Source of the DNA: CAVVEQ01 sp963828855
GTDB taxonomy: Bacteria > Chloroflexota > Anaerolineae > Anaerolineales > Anaerolineaceae
Reading direction: 5' to 3'
Length of the DNA stretch: 64,000 nt
NCBI GenBank assembly: GCA_963828855.1
Contig: CAWHGB010000001.1
Span: forward strand, 1 to 64,000
Shown piece after piece: positions 58,295-64,000 of the stretch. Position 1 is the first letter of the stretch. Every line of letters begins with the position of its first letter. The position numbers and the translations under genes are program-made. A model generated the notes under the pieces. That model was not told where the DNA came from, did no database searches, and saw only the letters and a list, made by a program, of their open reading frames with translations.

Positions 58295-59062
58295 TTGAGT
58301 GAATCCGTTCGCGCCGTGGAAAGAGCCCTGGATGTGCTGCAGTGCTTTTCCACCCAAACCCCTGAACTTAACATGACCCAGATCTCCGAGCGGGTGGGCA
58401 TGCATAAAAGCACCGTCCACCGCCTGCTGGCCACACTAGAGAAGCGCCACTTTGTGGAGCGCGATCCTGCGACGGGACTTTACCGCCCCGGCATCCGCTT
58501 CCTGCAGCTTGCCTATCTCACCCAGGAAAAAAACGACATCCGCAATATCGCCCTGCCCTACATGCAGGGGCTTTGCGCCCGGTACCTGGAGAATGTGAAT
58601 CTGGCCATTCTGGATGGGACGGATGTTGTCTATATCGAGATAGTTGAAGGATCCCAGCGCATCAAGCTGGCCGCCTCGCCAGGCCAGCGCCTGCCCGTTT
58701 TTTGCACCGCCTCCGGTAAGGCTATCGCGGCTTATCTTCCAGGGGAAGCCGTTGAAAAAATCCTGGATGCGGGGATTGAAGCCCACACAAAGTGCACAAT
58801 TACCACCCGTGAAGGAATCCTGGAAAACCTGGGCCAGGTGATAAAAGACGGGTTTGCCCGCGATGAGGGCGAAATGGAAGAAGGCATCAACGCGGTTGCT
58901 TCGCCAATTCTGAATAAAGACAACTTCCCTGTCGCGTCCGTTTCAGTGGCCGGACCAGCCTACCGCCTCACCTCCGAGCGGATGCGTGAGATCGGGTCGG
59001 CGGTACGGAAAACCGCGGACGAGGTTTCCTACGAGATACAGCACGCGCCAGGTGTAAGTTAA
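58295..59062 (+). CDS. IclR-family transcriptional regulator 2
   Basis: A 255-aa intact regulator: SVRAVERALDVLQCFS, MTQISERVGMHKSTVHRLLATLEKRHF (HTH), and an effector domain with DVVYIEIVEGSQRIKLAASPGQRLPVFCTASGKAIAAYLP. It starts at TTG 58295 with GGGAGGG upstream. A TATAAT at 58255-58260 suggests its own promoter. It is paralogous to IclR 1 but not a recent copy. It stands between the fumarase and the arabinose genes, so either could be its target. Confidence 0.9.
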   Translation: MSESVRAVERALDVLQCFSTQTPELNMTQISERVGMHKSTVHRLLATLEKRHFVERDPATGLYRPGIRFLQLAYLTQEKNDIRNIALPYMQGLCARYLENVNLAILDGTDVVYIEIVEGSQRIKLAASPGQRLPVFCTASGKAIAAYLPGEAVEKILDAGIEAHTKCTITTREGILENLGQVIKDGFARDEGEMEEGINAVASPILNKDNFPVASVSVAGPAYRLTSERMREIGSAVRKTADEVSYEIQHAPGVS

Positions 59063-59095
59063 ACTAAGTCAATAAATTCATCAGATTTATAAATT

Positions 59096-59135
59096 AAAAA
59101 TCGTGAAGGGTGAAAACTCCCATCACGATTTTTTT
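59096..59135. terminator. Bidirectional terminator between IclR 2 and araA
   Basis: AAAAATCGTG/CACGATTTTT arms with an inner AGGG/TCCC segment, flanked by A and T runs on either side. It ends both convergent transcripts. Confidence 0.88.
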
Positions 59136-59156
59136 CGGATATCGGGACTTCTTTTT

Positions 59157-60662
59157 TTACAACCCCCTGGCAAGAATGTAATAGAGGTCGTTCCAGCGCA
59201 GCTTATCCTTGAACTCCGTGATCTTCGTGTTCTCATCGATCAGCAGGAATTCAATCCCGGCCATATCGGCGAAATCCTGTAGGTGTTCCGCAGTCACTGC
59301 GTAACTAAAACTGGTGTGGTGCGCCCCGCCGGCATAGATCCAGGCTTCGGCGGCGGTTTTCAGGTTCGGCCGCGGCAGCCACAAGGCACGTGCCACGGGC
59401 AGCTTGGGCAGAGGTTGATCCGTTTTAACCACATCCACCACATTCGCCACCATGCGGAAGCGCTGACCCATATCCATCATCGATGCGCCAATGGCCGGAC
59501 CTGTGTTGGCGTCGAAGATCAGGCGCACCGGGTCCGCCTTGCCGCCGATGGAAAGTGGCAGGATCTCCAGCCTGGGTTTGGTAGCTGCGATCGACTCGCA
59601 GATTTCCAGCATGTGCGCACCCAGCACCTTATCCCCGCTTGCGCTGAAGTGATAGGTGTAATCCTCCATGAAGCTCACCCCGCCAGGCATCCCCGCGCTC
59701 ATCACCTTCATCGCCCGAACCAGCATGGAGGTCTTCCAATCCCCTTCCGCCCCAAAGCCGAAACCGTCCCCCATCAGGCGCTGCACAGCCATACCAGGCA
59801 ATTGGGAAAGCCCGTGCAGATCTTCAAAGGTGGTGGTAAAGGCTTTGAAATCCCCCGCCGATAAGAATTGCCGCAACCCCGCTTCGATGCGGGCGCCCTC
59901 CCGCAAGCTGGCGTGCTTCGCTCCACCAGGTTTCAGATCCGCAGCGACCTCATAAGTCGCCAGGTACACCTCCAGAAGTTTGTCAATTTCGGCATCCGGA
60001 ACTTCGTGAACGATTTTCACCAGGTCCCCCACCCCATAGCCATGAACTTCGTACCCCAGCCTGATCTGTGCCTCCACCTTGTCCCCTTCGGTAACAGCCA
60101 CATCGCGCATATTATCCCCAAAACGGGCGATCCTGCCCCCCTGCCAATCTGCCCAAGCCGCGGCGGCACGAACCCACGTGCCAAGCTTCTGCTGAACATC
60201 CTCATCCTGCCAGTGTCCAACCACCACCTTGCGCTCCAGGCGCAGCCGGCTGCCGATGAAACCGAACTCCCGGTCGCCATGCGCCGCCTGGTTCAGGTTC
60301 ATGAAGTCCATGTCGATCTCTCCCCAGGGGATCTCGCGGTTGTACTGGGTATGCAGATGGGCGAAGGGTTTTTTCAGCAGGCTTAACCCTGCGATCCACA
60401 TCTTTGCTGGGGAAAATGTGTGCATCCAGGTGATCAACCCGATACAGGACCTGGATGAATTTGCCTCCAGGCAGAGCTCGCGGATCGACTCCGAAGTGGT
60501 CAGGACCGGTTTGAAGATGGCCCTCACGGGGATATGCTTGGAATTCCCCAGGGCAGCAGCGATCTCCCGGGAGTGTTCGGCAACCTTTTCGAGCGTCTCC
60601 GGGCCATATAAATGTTGACTGCCGGTCACGAACCAGACTTCATATTGTTTTAGGTCGATCAT
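59157..60662 (-). CDS. araA: L-arabinose isomerase
   Basis: A 501-aa enzyme (E. coli AraA is 500) converting L-arabinose to L-ribulose. YEVWFVTGSQHLYGPETLE at the N-terminus, HTFSPAKMWIAGL, FGFGAEGDWKTSMLVRAMKVM, GGVSFMEDYTYHF (metal Glu) and GAHMLEICES are conserved. AGGAG precedes the ATG at 60662. It is the third gene of the araB-araD-araA unit. Confidence 0.97.
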   Translation of the reverse strand: MIDLKQYEVWFVTGSQHLYGPETLEKVAEHSREIAAALGNSKHIPVRAIFKPVLTTSESIRELCLEANSSRSCIGLITWMHTFSPAKMWIAGLSLLKKPFAHLHTQYNREIPWGEIDMDFMNLNQAAHGDREFGFIGSRLRLERKVVVGHWQDEDVQQKLGTWVRAAAAWADWQGGRIARFGDNMRDVAVTEGDKVEAQIRLGYEVHGYGVGDLVKIVHEVPDAEIDKLLEVYLATYEVAADLKPGGAKHASLREGARIEAGLRQFLSAGDFKAFTTTFEDLHGLSQLPGMAVQRLMGDGFGFGAEGDWKTSMLVRAMKVMSAGMPGGVSFMEDYTYHFSASGDKVLGAHMLEICESIAATKPRLEILPLSIGGKADPVRLIFDANTGPAIGASMMDMGQRFRMVANVVDVVKTDQPLPKLPVARALWLPRPNLKTAAEAWIYAGGAHHTSFSYAVTAEHLQDFADMAGIEFLLIDENTKITEFKDKLRWNDLYYILARGL

Positions 60663-60698
60663 TTCGTTTCTCCTCTGCCTGTTCTCTTCATTTAGATG

Positions 60699-61340
60699 TT
60701 ATTGTCCGTAGACATTCATATACCGGTCGTGCAGGCGCTTCACGTCTTCCGGAGCGATCTCCTGTGGATCCCCGATCTGCAAGGCCATCCAGACGGTCGC
60801 CGCAGTATCCTCGGTCATCACGGCCGCCTTGACTGCGGCACGGGCGTCCTTACCGATCGTAAAGACCCCGTGGTTTTTAAGAAGCACAGCGGGAGACGAG
60901 CCGATATGCTCCACTACCTGCCTGCCAATAGCCTCATCCCCCACCAGGGCGAACCCGGCGCAGGGGATCGGTCCCCCAAACTCATCCCCCATGGCGGTCA
61001 GGACGCAGGGTATTGATTTTCCCACCGCGGCAAAAGCGGTGGCGTATCGCGAGTGGGTGTGCACCACGCCGAACACATCCGGGAGGTGCTTATAGATATA
61101 AAGGTGGCTATAGACATCGGAGGAAGGCTTAAATTTACCCCCGACAACCCTGCCATCCATATCCACCACCACCATGTGCTCCGGGGTAAGGTCTTCATAG
61201 CGGATACCGCTGGCTTTGATCGCCACCAGCCCGCTTTGCGCGTCGCGCGCGCTCACATTGCCGCCGGTCCATACCACCAGGTTGTTGCGGGGCAGCTCCT
61301 GGTGCAATGCCGCCAATTCTTCTCTCAGTACTTCAAGCAT
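60699..61340 (-). CDS. araD: L-ribulose-5-phosphate 4-epimerase
   Basis: About 213 aa. LPRNNLVVWTGGNVSARD, KPSSDVYSHLYIYKHLPDVFGVVHTHSRYATAFA (zinc His pair) and LLKNHGVFTIGKDA are diagnostic for the class II aldolase/AraD family. I start at ATG 61340 after GGGAGAGGGA; a GTG at 61373 overlaps the araB stop (GTGA) and would add 11 residues. It makes D-xylulose 5-phosphate, which also is the product of xylose catabolism. Confidence 0.94.
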   Translation of the reverse strand: MLEVLREELAALHQELPRNNLVVWTGGNVSARDAQSGLVAIKASGIRYEDLTPEHMVVVDMDGRVVGGKFKPSSDVYSHLYIYKHLPDVFGVVHTHSRYATAFAAVGKSIPCVLTAMGDEFGGPIPCAGFALVGDEAIGRQVVEHIGSSPAVLLKNHGVFTIGKDARAAVKAAVMTEDTAATVWMALQIGDPQEIAPEDVKRLHDRYMNVYGQ

Positions 61341-61369
61341 TCCCTCTCCCGATCCTTTCTCCATCCCGC

Positions 61370-63040
61370 TCACTGGCGGGATTCCGCCTTGATCCGCTTC
61401 AACCGTTTCATCACATCATTGCCACCGCGTCCAAAATAATCGTGCAGCAGCACATACTCTGAGTACAGTTTTTGGTATTTTTCCTGGTCTGCGCGCTTGG
61501 GGGTATAAACCTCTTCCTTGAGATGCGCCATCACACGGGCAGCTTCGTAGATGGAATCATACCCACCCTGGGCTTTACCTGCTGCCACCGCCCCGAACAT
61601 AGCCGAGCCCAGCGCCGGGGTCTGCTTGGAGGCGCTTACTTTGATCGGCAACCCAATCACATCCGCGTAGATCTGCATCAGCAGTTTGTTCTTCTCGGGC
61701 AGTCCGCCGCAGGCGACCAGCTCGTGGATCGGCACCCCATTCTTCTGGAAAGTTTCGATGATGATCCTTTTCCCATAGGCGGTGGCTTCGATCAAAGCCC
61801 GGTAGATCTCCTCGGGTTTGGTCGCAAGCGTTGCCCCGATCAAAAGCCCGGTCAGATCCACATCCACCAGCACCGAGCGGTTGCCGTTCCACCAATCCAA
61901 TGCAAGCAGTCCGCTTTCGCCCACCTTGAGCTTTCCTGCCTTTTCCTCCAGCAGCTGGTGGATATCCAGACCGCGTTTCCTGGCTTCTTCTTCATAGGCA
62001 GCCGGGACGCAATGCTCCACAAACCAGGCAAAATGATCGCCCACGCAGGATTGCCCGGCTTCGTAGCCAAAGAAACCAGGGATGATGCCATCCTCCACGT
62101 AGCCGCACATACCGGGAACGATGTGCTCCTCCGTGCCCAGAACCATGTCGCAGGTGGAGGTGCCCATGATCATCACCATCCGGCCCGGCTCGGTGACCGT
62201 CGCCGCTGGGACGGCTACGTGCGCATCCACATTGGCAACGGCCACCGCGGTACCAGGTATTAAGCCGGTCCAACTTGCTGCCTGTCCGGTCAACCCCCCT
62301 GCCCTCTGACCGATGGGAGTGATCTTTCGGGAAAGTTTTTCATCCACCACGTTTTCCAGCCGGGGATCCAGGGCTTTGAAGAATTCCTTGGGCGGAAACC
62401 CCTCCCGCTTGGACCACATGGCCTTATAACCCGCTGTGCAGCTATTGCGCGATTCCACCCCGGTGAGCTGCCAAACCACCCAATCCGCGGCCTCCAGCAG
62501 CCTGTCTGCGGCCGCATAGATCTGCGGGTCCTCTTCCAGGATCTGCAGGGTTTTGGCAAAGAACCACTCCGAGGAGATCTTGCCGCCGTAACGGTCCAGC
62601 CAGCTCTCCCCCATCTCCCGCGCGGCGCGATTGATGCGGTCGGCTTCCGGCTGGGCGGCATGATGTTTCCATAATTTCACCCAGGCATGCGGGCGGGCGC
62701 GGAATTCCGGCAGGTCGCAAAGCGGGGTGCCATCGCCTTTCACTGGCAGCATGGTGCAGGCGGTGAAATCGATGCCGACCCCGATCACATCAACTTGGTC
62801 TATCCCCGATTCGCGCAGAACCTGCGGTACGGCGTTCTGGAAGGTGCGGACGTAATCCTGCGGATCCTGCAACGCCCAATCGGGTTCCAGGCGCGGACCC
62901 CCGTCGGGGAGCTTTTCGTCTATCACCCCGTGGGAATATGGATACACCGCGGTACCCATCTCTCGCCCGCTGGCGATATCCACCAGCACTGCCCGCCCGC
63001 TTTCTGTCCCAAAATCGACACCGATCGAATATTTACCCAT
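61370..63040 (-). CDS. araB: L-ribulokinase
   Basis: A 556-aa FGGY-family kinase phosphorylating L-ribulose. YSIGVDFGTESGRAVLVD (phosphate 1), GIDFTACTMLPV, GTSTCDMVLG, GFFGYEAGQSCVGDHFAWFVE and ACGGLPEKNKLLMQIYADV are characteristic. It is adjacent to the dehydrogenase gene at 63064, with 23 bases between, and overlaps araD at the other end. Confidence 0.96.
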   Translation of the reverse strand: MGKYSIGVDFGTESGRAVLVDIASGREMGTAVYPYSHGVIDEKLPDGGPRLEPDWALQDPQDYVRTFQNAVPQVLRESGIDQVDVIGVGIDFTACTMLPVKGDGTPLCDLPEFRARPHAWVKLWKHHAAQPEADRINRAAREMGESWLDRYGGKISSEWFFAKTLQILEEDPQIYAAADRLLEAADWVVWQLTGVESRNSCTAGYKAMWSKREGFPPKEFFKALDPRLENVVDEKLSRKITPIGQRAGGLTGQAASWTGLIPGTAVAVANVDAHVAVPAATVTEPGRMVMIMGTSTCDMVLGTEEHIVPGMCGYVEDGIIPGFFGYEAGQSCVGDHFAWFVEHCVPAAYEEEARKRGLDIHQLLEEKAGKLKVGESGLLALDWWNGNRSVLVDVDLTGLLIGATLATKPEEIYRALIEATAYGKRIIIETFQKNGVPIHELVACGGLPEKNKLLMQIYADVIGLPIKVSASKQTPALGSAMFGAVAAGKAQGGYDSIYEAARVMAHLKEEVYTPKRADQEKYQKLYSEYVLLHDYFGRGGNDVMKRLKRIKAESRQ

Positions 63041-63063
63041 TCGTTCTCCAGATCTCTTTCTGA

Positions 63064-64000
63064 TTACGGATTAATAATGACTTTCAAACCCTCCCGCCTC
63101 TCGGCGGTTTCAAATGCCTGCTTAGCCTGGTCGAGGGAAAATCTATGTGACACCAGGGAACGCACATCAACCTGCCCGCCGGAAACCAGACGGATCGCCC
63201 GCGGGTAGGTGTTCTTCATCCGTCGGACCATCTTGATGGTCAGTCCTTTGCGCCTGGCAGTGGATGCTGAAAACGAGGTGTGATCCTCATCCGGGATACC
63301 TGCCAGGATCACCTTCCCGCCCGGCATGACAGCCGTGAAGGCATCATCGACCGCCCCCTGGGTGCCAGCCACTTCGAAGACCACGTCCAGCCCGCGCCCA
63401 CCCGTCGCTTCCAGGATGGCTTTCTCTGGCACATTCGGATCCGGTTGGAAAACGATCTTTGCGCCGAAGGCTTTTGCGGCATCCACGCGGTGTGGGAGGA
63501 TCTCCGAGGCAACGACAAGTGAGGCCCCGCTGAGCCGTGCCAGCTGAATGATCAAAATGCCGATCGGACCGCAGCCGAAGACGCCAACGCTCATTCCCGC
63601 ACGCAGGTGGGCGAGGTCTACAGCATGAATGGCCACCCCGAGTGGTTCAAGCATAACCCCGTCTTCATCTGAAAGGGAATCGGGCAGGGCGTGAAGCCTG
63701 CTTGTATCCCAGCAGAGGTATTCGCGCAGCCCCCCATCCTGCCCGCTGTGGCCGGCAAATCGAACGTTTGGACAGAGATTCGTATCCCCGCGCTGGCAAT
63801 GCTCGCAAACGCCGCAGGGAATGGCAGGGTCAATCGCGACCCTCTCGCCATCTTCCGTGACTCCGGCAAACTCGTGCCCGAGCACCAGGGGATGATCCAG
63901 GGTGGCATCACCGATGCCACCTTGCTTAAACCAGTGCAGATCCGAGCCGCAAATGCCAACCGCCTTCACCTGGATCAATACTTCCCTCCCACCGGGGGTT
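63064..64000 (-). CDS. Zinc-dependent medium-chain alcohol dehydrogenase, 5' truncated by window edge
   Basis: At least 311 residues; the first codons lie beyond the right edge, where the reading begins GGREVLIQVKAVGICGSD. Catalytic zinc ligands GICGSD and LVLGHEFAG, structural zinc CGVCEHCQRGDTNLC, and Rossmann motif FGCGPIGILI are present. It resembles sorbitol/xylitol and threonine dehydrogenases. Being upstream of araB in the same direction, it may oxidise a pentitol such as L-arabinitol (inference). Confidence 0.88.
   Translation of the reverse strand, partial: TPGGREVLIQVKAVGICGSDLHWFKQGGIGDATLDHPLVLGHEFAGVTEDGERVAIDPAIPCGVCEHCQRGDTNLCPNVRFAGHSGQDGGLREYLCWDTSRLHALPDSLSDEDGVMLEPLGVAIHAVDLAHLRAGMSVGVFGCGPIGILIIQLARLSGASLVVASEILPHRVDAAKAFGAKIVFQPDPNVPEKAILEATGGRGLDVVFEVAGTQGAVDDAFTAVMPGGKVILAGIPDEDHTSFSASTARRKGLTIKMVRRMKNTYPRAIRLVSGGQVDVRSLVSHRFSLDQAKQAFETAERREGLKVIINP

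Overview
The window reads like a chromosomal segment of an anaerobic or fermentative Chloroflexi bacterium, most likely of the class Anaerolineae. The evidence is indirect: substrate-binding lipoproteins with a lipobox followed by long Ala/Pro/Glu linkers, a Ser/Thr kinase with a Pro/Thr tail, ROK and IclR regulators, many sugar ABC transporters, and an aldehyde:ferredoxin oxidoreductase with its MoaD-like partner. No rRNA, tRNA, CRISPR array, insertion sequence or phage gene was seen.

Layout. 1-2.6 kb: end of an unknown gene, a CsoR-family repressor with an FmdB zinc ribbon under a palindromic promoter, and a membrane Ser/Thr kinase. 2.7-10.6 kb (minus): a BMP/PnrA-type nucleoside ABC transporter followed by DUF1116 (YlbE/AllG-like), FdrA and a 57-aa FdrA-associated protein, which suggests uptake of a nucleoside or ureide and carbamoyl transfer. 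10.7-13.4 kb: a MASE1 histidine kinase and NarL-type regulator. 13.5-14.8 kb: an Fpg-like glycosylase with altered key residues and a PPOX-fold protein. 14.9-21.3 kb: a ROK regulator, xylFGH, and a LUD protein. 21.6-31.5 kb: a tandem universal stress protein and a very large cyclic beta-1,2-glucan synthase. 31.6-35.4 kb (minus): PfkB kinase and two MFS exporters. 35.6-43.8 kb (minus): two paralogous RbsB-type ABC operons with the same promoter/operator design. 43.8-50.0 kb (minus): a seven-gene operon of cupin, TIM-barrel protein, creatininase-family hydrolase, AOR, MoaD, esterase and MBL hydrolase. 50.2-59.1 kb (plus): Ldh_2 dehydrogenase, nitroreductase, unknown protein, CoA-transferase, ferredoxin, IclR, malic enzyme, two-subunit fumarase and a second IclR. 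59.2-64 kb (minus): araA, araD, araB and the start-truncated end of a zinc alcohol dehydrogenase.

Together this looks like a catabolic region for plant-derived pentoses (xylose, arabinose) and one or two less obvious polyol or ring-type substrates, feeding into CoA esters, C4 acids and reduced ferredoxin.

Caution on quality. About 20 of roughly 50 genes are broken by one or more single-base shifts while the protein on both sides stays fully conserved. Several can be repaired by adding or removing one base in a short run. I treat these as probable sequencing or assembly indels, list each such locus as one gene over its full span, and give the approximate break points.
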